64,000 nt of DNA from Dendrolimus kikuchii (GCA_019925095.2 CM034414.1:5132501-5196500), one strand, 5' to 3'. Shown: positions 21,441 through 32,800, numbered from the stretch's first letter. Made by a program: numbers and translations. The notes: a model not told the origin generated them from the sequence alone.

Positions 21441-22580
21441 TTGGGTAGGTAACAAATATTACGGTTATTATTCCAATATTTAAAATAAAAGCGTATTTGT
21501 AGCAAGGCAATTTAGGATGAAAATAGATGAATTTTGAAGATTGTCTTATAAAAATCGAGATAAGTAATTCCCAGGATATAAAGTATCACAGATTTTATGA
21601 CACACAATTTGCTGTCCGTCTGTGTAATTTAAACCTCTCCCAAGAAAATTCCCACGGGGTTCCCGGGATATAAAGTATCGCAGATTTTATATCTGGGAAT
21701 TAAAAGGAGCCATGGATACGGAGGGAAGTAAACTGCAACACCTAGTGCCGTCTGCACGTAGGCGCGTGGAACTCTCGTATTGTATCGATGCCTCGCCCAA
21801 TGAAGGGAGAGTCGACGAATTACCCACTAAACCTACCTGCGTCGCGCAGAGAGAAAACATTTTATAAAAACACTACGGGATCTAGAACTGAGTTACTGCA
21901 CCGTGACGTCCCAGTGTGCAGGATTGGTACAACCCAGGAAAGCAGAGCTGCACCACTACATACAGCAGAGGTCAAGGTCCACTGACACCCCTGTAAACAG
22001 CGGCCAACTGCTACAGAATCATGGGAATAGGTTCAGTGTATAACGGCGTCTCCAAGCTCCTGACTGACTTGCACGTTCTTTCCCTCTCTCTCTCAGCGGC
22101 CTCTTTTTAAATCAATACTGACTTACAAAAGGAGAAAAGCGCCTGCCAGTGGGAATCACTGTGAAGCATAGACTCCAAAAGCTCAACACATAAATCCTTA
22201 GATCACCAACCACAAACTTAAAAAATACTGCAAATACAAAGTTTTGGCTAAATTCAATTCTCTTTTTTACTACATTGCCTAATAGACTTGTAGCCATTAA
22301 TAAACAAATTCTTAAAATAGTTGTAAAACGGAAACGCGCGCCCAGACTGCGCGGCACATCTGGCAGCTGATTTATTCATAAATATATTTCTAGGAAATGT
22401 GCATTATTAAGATGTGATCGTGCGAAAGCAGAGATTTAAAGAGAAATCAACTTTTATTACTATTTTTAAGTAAAATCTATAACTTAACTGGATTTACAAT
22501 AAGCTTCACGCCAGTTTTGTGTTTTGTTTGTCTATTTCAATTTTGAAATATTAAAAGGTGAGTTATAGTAGGTAATAAGG
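21441..22580. other. unassigned, with GC-richer repeat-like block
   Basis: 21,640-22,080 is less AT-rich and includes CCCACTAAACCTACCTGCG, similar to the unclassified repeats at 15,390 and 24,015. Direct repeats (GATATAAAGTATC..CAGATTTTAT) occur at 21,575 and 21,669. No confirmed protein. Confidence 0.4.
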
Positions 22581-22582
22581 TG

Positions 22583-23150
22583 AATGGAGCGCTAAACTCT
22601 TTTATGAACAGCCAGAAAGTGTCTGTAAAGGCACACTTGGCTGTCCATAAAGGGGTGTTGGTGCCAACCCGGCAGAGAAAGTTGGGTATGGCAGAAGAAG
22701 CATGAAGGTAAGATAAACGCAGTTGAAATGAGAGCTTTGAGAAGTATATGTGCGGTTAGCTTGAATTATATGATAAGAAACAATGTGATAAGGGAACGAT
22801 GTGGATTGAAAGAAGATGTAATAACAAGAGTTGAGAAAGAAATGTTAAGGTGGTTTGGATATGTAGAGAGAATGCATAAAAGTAGATTCTCAAAACAGGT
22901 GTATGACAGTATTGTGAATGGTAGAGATGTTACCGGTAGATCGAGACGAACACACCATGATCAAATATCAGAAGTGTTAGAGGTCAGGTAAAAAGCATCC
23001 CTAATAAACGTGCAAGTATGAAGAGGTTAATAAAAGTAGGTGAAGCGAAAGTTGTTTGTCAGGATCGTCGTTAGTGGAAATCCATAGTTTCTGCCTACCC
23101 CCATGGGAAACAGGCGTGGTATTATGTATGTATGTATTTCAATTTTACAT
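22583..23150 (+). pseudogene. RTE-like LINE, second subfamily, reverse transcriptase C-terminus
   Basis: The plus strand encodes K-A-H-L-A-V-H-K-G-V-L-V-P-T, then after a frame break I-N-A-V-E-M-R-A-L-R-S-I-C, then M-L-R-W-F-G-Y-V-E-R-M-H and R-S-R-R-T-H-H-D-Q-I. A TATGTATGTATTT tail follows at 23,124. It is clearly related to R2 but far more diverged and AT-biased, so it is an older or distinct subfamily. Confidence 0.8.
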
Positions 23151-23619
23151 AAAAAAACAAACAAAGACATCATAATATATAGAGAATAAGCAGCACAATT
23201 AGACCCGCGAGGATCAAAAGTAATTAGCAACCAATATTTTGAAAGACAATAGTAATTTAGCTTGTATAATGTTGATTGACAGTGAGTTATTAACGAAGAA
23301 AGAAGTGTATACATGTATCATTAAGGCTTCAGTTGCCGCAAAACTCGAAAGCGAGGTGTAAACAACTTTTCTTTGATATTTAATAATTCATAGTTTACCT
23401 AAAAAATCATCATAAATCTTCACGACATGAGACCTAACGTGGTTTTTTGTAATTTTTCTAAAGTTATTTTGAGTTAAGGAAAACATCACCAAATCAACTC
23501 CAAATTATTGTCATGAAACCATTTTACTCCTAGTTTTTATAAAAACAAGATAAAAAAATCTATATTTTTATAAAAGAGAGTTTATCTGTTTTTTATAACG
23601 ATGTATAAAAAACCAAAGA
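23151..23619. other. unassigned AT-rich sequence
   Basis: No gene or repeat recognised. Confidence 0.3.
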
Positions 23620-24480
23620 CATTATAACTAAAATACATTATGTAGCAGATCATTGCCAACGGGGAGACGAGCCATACGAGGTAACAAAGAATTTTGAGTG
23701 TAGTTGGTAGAATTAGAAGGAACATTCAGCACAGATGTATGACGGGTACGGTATCTAGGTACATTATATGCCAATTTCGAGATGAGCTCAGGACAGTCAA
23801 CACGGCTATGAACTATACCAAAAAGCAATGACATATCTAAAACTGTACGTCTTTCATCCAAGGATAGAAGCCTTTGAGTTTGAGGACTATGCCGCGACAG
23901 GCACAGAAGCCTGGGGGGATGTTCGCGACCCGTGTGAGTGTGTGATTCGCCAGATCGGGGGTAGGATCGGGGGTCAGAACCGGTGCCACGCTATTGCCAC
24001 TCCCCAGTTAGGGATACCCACTAAAACCCCTGGGTGTTCCGTCCTGCGCCTTATGCCAGGGCTACGTGAATGCGGGAAGGATAGAAGCCTATGTGAACTA
24101 CAGCTGTCTTTATAGGAATTGGGACTTATACGACTAAGGTAGTTTATATGATTGCAAAAAATTCTTTGTATTTTCTCTAAGCGTTTTTTGTAAATGACAT
24201 ATTGTGGAGACCATATGAGACTTGCGTATTTCAAAATACTCCTAACAAAAGAATAATAAACAGATTTAATAACTGAGATATCTGAAAATCACTTACAAAT
24301 GCGTAATACGAAGCCTAAGTTTTTGAAAGCTTTATTTACAATGATATCTATATGTTTAAACATAGTCATTTTGTCATCAAAATAAACGCCTAGATCGCGT
24401 ACGTACCTCACTCTTTTCATAGGCGTTCCACTAAACTTATAATTATAAAAAATTGGTTTAGTTTTTCTATATTATTTTTT
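23620..24480 (-). pseudogene. jockey-like LINE relic, split by a 203-bp insertion
   Basis: Minus strand, upstream part: R-V-R-Y-V-R-D-L-G-V-Y-F-D, A-F-K-N-L-G-F-V-L-R, then Y-A-S-L-I-W-S-P-Q-Y-V-I-Y-K. Downstream part (23,861-23,628): E-R-R-T-V-L-D-M-S-L-L-F-G-I-V-H-S-R-V-D, then P-R-Y-R-T-R-H-T and L-P-R-M-A-R-L. This is the region after the polymerase core of a non-LTR enzyme. It contains stop codons and is interrupted at 23,874-24,076. Confidence 0.8.
23874..24076 (+). mobile_element. 203-bp insertion with 14-bp target duplication
   Basis: Flanked by the identical 14-mer AAGGATAGAAGCCT at 23,860-23,873 and 24,077-24,090. The insert is GC-rich (GGGGGTAGGATCGGGGGTC, CCCACTAAAACCCCTGGG) and shares wording with blocks at 15,390 and 21,825. 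A long duplication points to LINE-type retrotransposition of a fragment. Confidence 0.8.
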
Positions 24481-25564
24481 AAATACTACTCTAGTTTATT
24501 TATAATAAAATGGAAATGCATCTGAAAAATGACCGCGTTCAGGGAATTAAAAATCAGTACCGAAAAATCCTCAAGCACGTTAGTGTTGCTACAAGCCTTA
24601 AGAAAAGATTATTACTACAGAGCAGATTATTATTTATAAAAGCAGTACGTAAATTGCACAGAACTTAACACATTGCCTTTTTCGCTACGCACTTGGCTGT
24701 TTTTTACCAAAATAATAAAACGATACGGGAGAATGGTGTCGCGGATTTTGGCGACACAAAAAAACAAGAAACAACTGTTTTGGGAAGCAAGCAGCTCAGC
24801 GTGTCGGCATTAGTTTTGCTCCTATTTCTTTTGTTAGTTTAGTATGTGACGCGTTTTACAATGGATTCCAAAACGATATACATATAAAAATGTCTAACGA
24901 GTCTGCGGTTTATTTATTTATTTATACTGAGGACGTTGTGTTAAAATGTAAATTTTACTACGAACTACTTGTATAATTGTAAAGGAACTACTGTCATTGT
25001 AAAGTGACTGTTTTAAAATGGTTATTTAAAACATATGATGAAATAGAAATGTTAATTAATTCCCCTCTAATACTCGATGTACATATTTAAAAACCAAACA
25101 CATACACATTTTTTTGCAAAATGGATCACTAAAAATAACTTTGACTATCGGAAACATAAGCAGTAAGCAATATTCAACGTTAACAGTCCGCTTGTTGCGG
25201 TCACTTTGACCTTGGTAAAACAATTCACACTGTAACCCTAAAACGCCGACGTCAATAAATAACCCAATGTCTGCGATTCAGACCACACTTTTTTGCTCTA
25301 AAAAGCCTAACAGTGGTTTGGGACTTTTTGCAGGAATTTTTGGCGGCATAACGTGATTTCTTTCTGCTTTAAACCTACTTGGCAATGTTTTGGAAGTGAA
25401 ACTTCTTTAGAATCGTTGTGATTTGAAACTCGATGAAACGAAAATGCGACACTAAGACTAAGACTGCGAGAGAATTGTGCAGCATAGATTAGAGAGTTAA
25501 TACGACCGATTGTTAAACACAGTTCCAATTCGGACCGAAATAAAACTGATAATAGTATTTTTTT
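24481..25564. other. unassigned AT-rich sequence
   Basis: No gene. The 70-bp segment 25,393-25,460 matches 4,458-4,528. 24,583-24,600 repeats the word GTTGCTACAAGCCTTAA. Confidence 0.35.
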
Positions 25565-25665
25565 GACTGAAACGATTCAAAATTGAAGTTTGAGTGGGTG
25601 TCCCCGGATGGTTTAAATCCACAATTGGAACCGGTAGGTGGCGCTGGGATCGGGTCTGAAAATAA
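25565..25665 (+). mobile_element. Helitron-like short fragment
   Basis: TGTCCCCGGATGGTTTAAAT, CCACAATTGGAACCGG and TAGGTGGCGCTGGGATCGG match the fragments at 17,180 and 46,610. Confidence 0.5.
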
Positions 25666-25814
25666 TGAAAAATAAACGTGTACACTTTCTTCACATAAAT
25701 TTCCCAAAAGTAGTACTATATATTACAGTCTAAAAACCTAAAAAATACTAATTTTCTTGAAATAAAGGTGGCAACCCTGGGTGAGGCTGTACTTCACGTC
25801 AGAACAACTGCTGA

Positions 25815-26110
25815 ACATACCGAGCACAAGTTCGGTCGTGTATGGAGTACTGTTCTCATCTTTGGGACGGCTCAGCCAAATACCAGTTGGAGGTATTGGA
25901 GTCAATTGAGAAAAGACCCAGAAGGCTGATCGGCAATGGCCGTCTCTTTAATGCTCTACATCAGAGTCTAGAGCATAAGCGCAAGATTGCGAGGCTGTCT
26001 TCTATCGGATACATTTTGTGAAGTGTTCTTTTGAACTGCAGGAGCTATCTCCTCCATCCCCATTTTACAATCAGACAACCAAACACAGCGGTTTCCGCCA
26101 CCGTTATATC
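25815..26110 (+). pseudogene. jockey/CR1-like LINE relic
   Basis: Nucleotide and frame match to the copy at 4,590-4,800: Y-C-S-H-L-W-D-G-S-A-K-Y-Q-L-E, then E-H-K-R-K-I-A-R-L and Y-I-L-x-S-V frames broken by indels. 5'- and 3'-truncated. Confidence 0.7.
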
Positions 26111-26291
26111 GTGGAAACCAGTAGCTTAGCTTGCCTTAGACAGGCCCTGTATCAAAATGTGTTGAGGAGCCCAAAGGAAGGGTAAAGATTTTTATAAAAG
26201 AAACAAAAAATTCTCGAATTGAATTAAAATAATTATAAGTTATTATTTATACTTCTTAATGCTACTACAAGCTAAGTTAGACAAACAATCT

Positions 26292-26604
26292 TATCTGTGC
26301 AGGAACGGAGAAAGAATACAATTTCCTGCGGCCGGGCGGCCTGTCGTTAGAGGCGATAAAAAACCCGCAGACAGTTGGTAGGGCATTTGCCCGACTATAT
26401 GGCTACCACCTCTGGTCTAAAGTATGTCACCATAACAACCTTGAGTTGCGTTCCGGCATTAGTAGCCAGGTTCCAATCTCCCTTAAGAGAGCAGCAGCGC
26501 ATTTGTAGCACCTTTGGTGTTGCAAATGTCCATAGGCGATGGTAACCGCTTTCCATCAAGTGGGCCGTCTGCCTGTCTGCTGAACTCCTGTAATAAAAAA
26601 AAAA
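26292..26604 (+). repeat. R1 A-tailed repeat, plus orientation
   Basis: Starts TATCTGTGCAGGAACGGAG and ends CCTGTAATAAAAAAAAAA. Full length. Confidence 0.9.
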
Positions 26605-26754
26605 TCAATTCAAATTAAAGATCAATTCATTCATAGCTGAAGACGATTTCAATTTTCTCCAGATTGCCTGCCTTTATACACAATAATGACATGTCTGTGT
26701 TTATGTTGGTTTAGCAGTTTTTATCAAAAATGTTATTAACCTATAAAAGATGGT

Positions 26755-27050
26755 GGATGACATTTCTAATTTTTACTTACACGCTTTCGGGGCCCAAGTA
26801 GCCTGGGGGCCCCGTATCATTGATACGGCTGATACGGCGGTTGCTACGCCCCCGGTGGAAACACCACCATTCAGAAACAAGCGCTTTGCTTCATCTTTTC
26901 TGGTGCGCACTGATGAAGAGTGGAATAACTTGCCGGAGTCCAAATACAATCTTGAAGTCTTCAAGTCATTATTGATCTATTAGGTAAGCGTGCTAGACCG
27001 CACCATCACTCAACATCAGGTGAGACAGTTGTCAAACGCAAACATATACA
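26755..27050 (+). pseudogene. jockey/CR1-like LINE, last coding segment
   Basis: An open frame at 26,750-26,983 reads A-S-S-F-L-V-R-T-D-E-E-W-N-N-L-P-E-S, then K-Y-N-L-E-V-F-K-S. It matches the final part of the protein tail at 4,900-5,000 (S-x-L-R-T-A-E-L-W-N-x-L-P-E-S). Together with 25,815-26,110 it may be one old copy split by R1 and other sequence. Confidence 0.65.
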
Positions 27051-27574
27051 TCCATAACAAATACAACCGGATCGATTGGCAACCTCTTAGCTCTTTTTTC
27101 CGGGAGGAGAAGGGGGATGATGGGCCCCCGGAACTCTCACTCACCGAATGTTCATTTGCCCTATTATCGGTTAAAAATTGACACAAGCTCGATACAAGTA
27201 ATGTTAAAATTCAACCGATGTAAGGCAAGTGAATGAATGGTAAGATATAGGAACCAGCCATAAGCGAAGTCATATTTCATAAAAACCATTCTTCTATCTA
27301 TGAGTAATATGCATTGATCGGGCATTAAAACGTTGGTCTATGACAGACCATAGATAACTATAAAAAAGAAACCGCTAATAAGTGACCACTGACTAGCCTT
27401 GTGCCTCCGAATTACATTCCAAAAAAGGTATACAAATACACTATTTATTTTTTCTAAGAATCAGTAGATGAGCGGTTTAAAAACGCTTAAACACTTTTTC
27501 AGATTTTGCCTTCGAAAGTACTAATTGTTTTAGAACGATCAAAATAATAGAATATTTTAGGCATTCGAATTATA
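27051..27574. other. unassigned; shared repeat at 27,205-27,262
   Basis: 27,205-27,262 (GGCAAGTGAATGAATGGTAAG) matches 9,410-9,470. Nothing else recognised. Confidence 0.35.
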
Positions 27575-28477
27575 CGGATGGTCTGAAAAGTTTCAAACCT
27601 AACAAAGATACAAGACATTTTTTGTGTTTATTTTTCAACATAGTCTCCTTGTAAATCTACACACTTCACCCAGCGATGCTCCCATCTCTGTAACCCGTCC
27701 AAATAGTACTTACTCGGCGTTTTTCTCTGGAAAATAATTGTTCACAAAGGTGATTGCCTCTTCATTTGACGAAAATCTCTGTCCTCCGAGGGCAATTTTT
27801 AGATGAGGGAACAAAAAGAAGTCGCTTGAGTCTAGATCTGGCGAGTAAAGCGGATAGTCAAGCAGTTCAAACCGTACTTCGTGGATTTTCGCCATGGCAA
27901 CCGCTGAGGTGTGAGACGGTGCGTAATCTTGAACGTGAGCAAACGCGGCACCCAACGCGCAGACAGCTTTCTCATGTCTAAATATTGATTTAATATATGT
28001 CAAACACGTTCTTTTGACATGTTCATAACCCCTGCTATCTCGCTCACTTTAATTCGGCGGTCGTCTACCACGATTTGGTGAAATTAGGCATGTCGGTAGT
28101 TGCAGTTTTTGGACGTCCCGAACGTTCAACGTCTCCCAAGCTCGTACGGCCACGTTTAAATTCAGCTGCCCAAAATTTCACAGTGGTAAATGATGGTGTA
28201 GAGTCCCCATACACATAATCCAACTCATCTTTAATTTGCGGAGGCGTATTGTCTTTCAAAAACAAATATTTAATGACAGCTCGATACTCGATTTTGCCCA
28301 TTTTCATAAAAACACTTACATCAACTCACTGAACCGACTGTTACATAACAAGTGCGCGTCCAAAATGGCTGAAACTTTGGTAAGTAACTATCAACAGATG
28401 AACAACGAAATTCACTAGCTTTTATTTACGAGTGCTGCTATGTTCATGTTGAGGTCGGAAACTTTTCAGACCCACCC
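27575..28477 (-). mobile_element. internally deleted mariner transposon
   Basis: Both ends are present: left GGATGGTCTGAAAAGTTTCA and right, reversed, GGGTGGGTCTGAAAAGTTTC. TA lies on both outer edges (27,573-27,574 and 28,478-28,479). On the minus strand, 28,307-28,065 encodes the N-terminal DNA-binding half (I-E-Y-R-A-V-I-K-Y-L-F-L-K, T-V-K-F-W-A-A-E-F-K-R-G-R, S-G-R-P-K-T-A). About 28,060-27,640 encodes, with frame breaks, the motif before the catalytic core and then the C-terminal part (Q-D-Y-A-P-S-H-T-S, Y-S-P-D-L-x-x-S-D-F-F-L-F-P-H-L-K). The stretch carrying the first catalytic Asp is missing; about 0.4 kb is lost compared with a 1.3-kb mariner. No active transposase is possible. Confidence 0.9.
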
Positions 28478-28479
28478 TA

Positions 28480-29869
28480 GTACATATATTCCAAATTTAG
28501 ATTTTTGTAATTTAAAAGATTATTATATAACAAAACTACGTTTTAACGGTTTTAAGCGCGGTAATTTATTTGATTTATATTATTCCAACGTTTCGGCCAC
28601 TTTTCAATAGCCGTGATCAGGAAAGACAAACATGTCAAGTGCCAATGTGTATTGTTAAAATTTTATTTAGCCTACCGCCAACTTATTCATTTTAATTATT
28701 TAGTTTTAATTTTGTTTATGGTTATTATTTACTCTATAGAAGCCTAATCTAATTTTAACAATACTCATTGACTCAGGAAAAAGGTTCTCCTAGATAATGA
28801 TGAGGCCCGAGGGTTGATATAATCATTTTAATGCCTAAAAACAATTATTTTTGTCGTTATTATCGTTTCTGAACCTGTGGGTGACGACCTTTGCCAGAGC
28901 CGCCTTTTTTTATCAAACTCAAACTAATTTTATTCATACCAGTGTTGTTACACGTCAAGGATTTGTACGTGTTATGAAGAATTTTATAATTATTAGTGTC
29001 ATAAATTTTCATATTCCATGAACTCTTTCAAGTTATAGAAGATGTGCTCGATTACCCACTTTTTAAGTCAGCAAGTGAATAAAATTGAAACCGCCGCAGA
29101 ATTTGATATTTTCCGGTAGTTTGTTATGTATACAAATCAAATTACGATGATGATGTAATGTACACACACATGCACCCACACACAGTCTGACTTTTTACGT
29201 TACAACATTTTAGAACCTATATTCGATATGTTTTATATGTTACACGTTTATTTATGTATAATACTTTACAGTTTATTGTTAGATGTATTGAATGTTATTA
29301 TGTTTACATTAAATGAGAGGACACTAGCCCCTGAAATATAGTGCAAACTAGTTCAGGGGCTAGAAGGATTACATTACTGTCATTTATATGTATGTTTCAC
29401 ATAAATAAACAAATAAAATGTATAAACTATTAGTTAATAATATATTTAAAAAAAATATAATTTTGCAGTAAAGGGGTCACAAGACTTTTACTTAACTTTT
29501 TGGTTTTTACGTGGGCCACAACATAAAAATCGTATCTAACGGTTATGTTCCATTCTAACGTATAAAAACCGCTCGTCTGCGGTGATCTCGCAGCATCCTT
29601 ATCTACTATCGGTGTACCCACGTCAGTTCGGCGCTTTGACATGCCACTGCCTACACTATCTGTACTCTTAATACGGTATTCGTTTACATTATGGACATTA
29701 TATTTCTCATATTCCCGGTTACTAATATCTTAAACAAAAATCGGCTAAGTGCGTGTTGGATTACGTCTATAAAAGGTTTTCATAGAGACGCCGAAAATTC
29801 ACTATTTTCGTTATTTGGCTAGGGAACCCTAAAGAACATTACACATAGAAAAGAATCCCAAAAAAGAAA
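28480..29869. other. unassigned AT-rich sequence; one hairpin
   Basis: No gene. A perfect 12-bp hairpin CTAGCCCCTGAA (29,324-29,335) / TTCAGGGGCTAG (29,352-29,363) stands out. CCAACGTTTCGGCCACTTTT at 28,586 belongs to a common repeat type I cannot delimit. ORFs at 28,236 and 29,430 look spurious. Confidence 0.4.
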
Positions 29870-30545
29870 AGAAAGTATTCGATGCCGTCCGTGATCAGAA
29901 GGCTGGTTCGTATTTCGCGCAGCGAATCAGCATTGCCATGCAGTGGCAATGCAGCCAGCCTTCTGGGCACGCTTCCCTCTGGCAGCGTTTTGTTACATAG
30001 TTTATATTAACTTATTTAGGGAACCTTAGGAAGGGGTTACGTATTTGTGCCGTTTGGTGTTGAAACATTAGGTCCGTGGGGTCCGTCGGCAAAGAGTTTC
30101 TTCAAAGAGATTTGCAAGAAACTCTTCGATGCCACCCGTGATCAGAAGGCTGGCTCATATTTCGCCCAACAAACAAGCATCGCCATACATCGCGGCAATG
30201 CAGCCAGCCATCTGGGCACGCTCCCATCTGGCAGCAATTTGTTACACAGTCTATAATCGCTTGTACTGTATATTAAATAACAAGTATATTGATTGAAAGT
30301 TTTAATTAAAAGTCTCTAAGAAAGAATTTAAAAAAAAAACTTATTTATAACTTAGTTTATTTATAGTATTAAATTAAATTTTTTAAGTCTGAATTTGATG
30401 GAATTGATTGAAATTTGAAAATCAAATTGACTCGTTGACTCTTCAGGTGGTCAGAAGGCTGGTGCCTATCTTGGGCAACGGATCACTATGGAAATCCAGT
30501 GAGGAAACAGACAGCCTTCTGGGCATCTTAACCATAGAAGACGGT
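29870..30545 (+). pseudogene. R8-family LINE, three direct C-terminal fragments
   Basis: Three head-to-tail pieces of the same coding end: 29,870-30,005 (GATCAGAAGGCTGGTTCG...CCAGCCTTCTGGGCACGC), 30,030-30,262 and 30,440-30,545. The second is the longest and has an open frame (30,047-30,256) with P-F-G-V-E-T-L-G-P-W-G-P, then A-G-S-Y-F-A-Q-Q-T-S-I-A-I-H-R-G-N-A-A-S. All lack the polymerase core. The first and third are more eroded. Confidence 0.75.
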
Positions 30546-30640
30546 AACCTACCCATATAAACACAGGCGTAACCTGCTTAATTTGGGGATATACAATATG
30601 TGTGTTTGTCTGCCGATTATTATTATTAATTGACGGAAAA
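30546..30640 (+). repeat. R4 SINE 3' fragment
   Basis: CACAGGCGTAACCTGC, TTAATTTGGGGATATACAAT and GTTTGTCTGCCGATTATTATT are the R4 tail. The tRNA-like head is missing. Confidence 0.75.
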
Positions 30641-30711
30641 ATCGTGTAACAAACATACTAAAAAAAAAACAGCATACAGCGGAATCCTTTTCGAAGTCGG
30701 TTAAAATTACT

Positions 30712-30971
30712 ATTTTTTTTATTGGATGAGTTCAGCAGACAGATAGACGGCCCACTTGATGGAAAGCGTTTACCATCGCCTATGGACATTTGCAACTCCA
30801 AAGATACTACAAATGCGCTGCTGCTCTCTTAAGGGAGACTGGAACCTGGTCACTAATGCCATAACACAAACCAAGGTTGCTATGGCGACATACTTTAGAC
30901 CAGGGATGGTAGCCATCCAGTCGTGTTGGTTGTTTTGTCGCCCCAACGCAGGAACTTTTCCTGCACGGATA
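30712..30971 (-). repeat. R1 A-tailed repeat with internal deletions
   Basis: Recognisable from the T-run and GAGTTCAGCAGAC to TTCCTGCACGGAT. Part of the GCCCTACCACCTGG...CTTACGACAGG region is deleted. Confidence 0.85.
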
Positions 30972-31002
30972 AAATATCAATAATAAATATAATAGTTCTA
31001 CA

Positions 31003-31195
31003 TTGGCCGGGGCTTGTCCTTGGGTGCCTTGTTATATGGTGTAGACAGGGATAATCGCCGGTCAGTATTACGCCATATTTACATTAAATTTGTCAAAGGG
31101 CCTCTACGTGTTGGCCTTTCCATTTCCTCCCCACACAAGCCCTCCAATTGTCCGGGGCACTTTTATGGCCCGTGGTCTTGAAAGACATACAAATA
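31003..31195 (-). repeat. R9 repeat (inverted match at 39,305-39,505)
   Basis: TGGCCGGGGCTTGTCCTTGG at the start and CCCGTGGTCTTGAAAGACAT at the end match, in reverse complement, the block at 39,305-39,505. Unclassified; probably a LINE 3' region. Confidence 0.65.
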
Positions 31196-31929
31196 TAATA
31201 TAAATAATATATTTTGCACAGTGGTTGTTTTTAATGTTTTACTCGACAAAGACCTAGAAGTAAAAGCATAAAAAGTTTTCATACTGTGAACATTCACTAG
31301 TATTCAGTCACATTTGTAACTACAGTGTTCCCTTTTTTGCGTGAAAACTGTCAAACGTGTCCATATGTCACATGATTATATCCGAAGGAACTATTTTTGT
31401 ATTTTGAGGGTACTTGCAGAAATATGTTTGTTGATTCATATTCGGGCTGTGTTGTTGAGTGGTCTAACCCTTTGCTCGTTTAGCTCAATAGAACTCAGAG
31501 CTCTAGGGTTCGAATTCTGACATAGTAAGAACTTTCGGATATTTACTACTAGGATTTACCTTAGAGTGAATAAACCTGAGTTTATTTAGAGAGCAAGCAT
31601 TCACATAGGTTACATTGCTTTAAATTTTTATGCAGGTGCTATTTACCCCTGGAAAATTCCTTTCGTCTAATAAATAAACTATCTGAATCTCTAGGATAAA
31701 AGTATCTTATGTCCATTTTCGGCATTAAGACTACATACGTACCAAATTTGAGCAAAAACGGTCCTATAGTTTTTCCGTGACAGCGTGATAGACAGAGTTG
31801 CTTACGCATTTATTGTATTAGTCTTACCGTCCAGGCTGTGCGTCTTTAGAATGAGATACCTATTGATATAAGACAATCCTTAGTGTTTTAAAAATCAGGT
31901 TCAGAAGCATTCTATATTATGCATTCCTA
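31196..31929. other. unassigned sequence
   Basis: 31,440-31,640 contains a tRNA-like word GGGTTCGAATTCTG and could be an old SINE. Otherwise nothing. Confidence 0.3.
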
Positions 31930-32218
31930 ATCTATACTAATATATAAATCTGAAGGGTTTGTTTGTTTGTTTGAACGCGCTAATCTCAGGAACTACTGGT
32001 CTGATTTGAAAAATTCTTTCAATGTTAAATAGCCCATTTATCGAGGAAGGCTATATATCATCACGCTAGGACCAATAGAAGCGGAGCACCAATGAAGAAT
32101 GTTTCAAAATCGGGGCTTTCTTTTTCCTTTTGAGAGCTTTCCTGCGTAAACGGTTAAAGTTTCGCAAAAATGAGCCCAAAGTAACTATACCACGCGGAAG
32201 AAGTCGCGAGCGGAAGCT
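31930..32218 (+). mobile_element. Helitron-like / lepidopteran short repeat
   Basis: Starts TCTATACTAATATATAAATC with GTTTGTTTGTTTGAACGCGC, continues CTACTGGTCTGATTTGAAAA and AGCCCATTTATCGAGGAAGG, and ends CGCGAGCGGAAGCTAGT. The TC start and CTAGT end fit a non-autonomous Helitron. It contains no gene. Confidence 0.5.
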
Positions 32219-32224
32219 AGTACT

Positions 32225-32225
32225 G

Positions 32226-32316
<91 letters not shown>
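32225..32316. repeat. (AT)n microsatellite, about 92 bp
   Basis: Uninterrupted TA dinucleotides directly after the Helitron-like end. Tyr/Ile-only ORFs across it are artefacts. Confidence 0.95.
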
Positions 32317-32321
<5 letters not shown>

Positions 32322-32454
32322 ATTGTCATATGTATATCTATGTATGTGTGTAAACAAATGTACATATATTTATATTGTTTTTGTACTTATATGTAATGTG
32401 TATACTTATCATTATTTATAAACTACATCACCATCAGTATTAAAAATGTATCAA

Positions 32455-32583
32455 TCCCTGCCAAGGGTTGTCTGGAAGAGATCGCTTTTTAGCGATAAGG
32501 CCGTCCGTTGTACTATCTCTTGCATTTTTCTATTTCTGGCTATCTATGCTTTGGTATACAATAAAGAGTTATCTATCTATCTA
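32455..32583 (+). repeat. LINE 3' tail with conserved hairpin
   Basis: GTCTGGAAGAGATCGC and TTTTTAGCGATAAGGCCGTC contain the palindrome ATCGCTTTTTAGCGAT. Then GGTATACAATAAAGAGTT with an (ATCT)n end. The same tail, in both orientations, is at 33,160, 34,290, 38,890 and 55,320. Confidence 0.8.
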
Positions 32584-32659
32584 GTATAGATGATATGAGA
32601 TATATAGGATCAGCTCCAAAGTTAAATATAGCCAAGATGGACAAGGTACACAGTGTTAT

Positions 32660-32800
32660 AGGTAATAATCTATGGATAATTCTAGGACAAATCCCATTTA
32701 CGAAATTTACCAAGCCAGGAATCGAACATGGAATCTCTATATTCTATAAAGCTAAACGTGCAATGGCTTAGATCCCTCAACCACGAAAGACGTCAATATG
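32660..32800 (-). mobile_element. R4 SINE, old fragment
   Basis: Plus strand AAATTTACCAAGCCAGGAATCG (box B region, GGAATCGAAC) and CTCAACCACGAAAGACGTCA (box A region) follow the R4 order with substitutions. Confidence 0.65.

Noticed and set aside
32066..32396. ORFs of 88-99 codons over the AT microsatellite
   Set aside because: Pure Tyr/Ile translation of (TA)n; a frame artefact.
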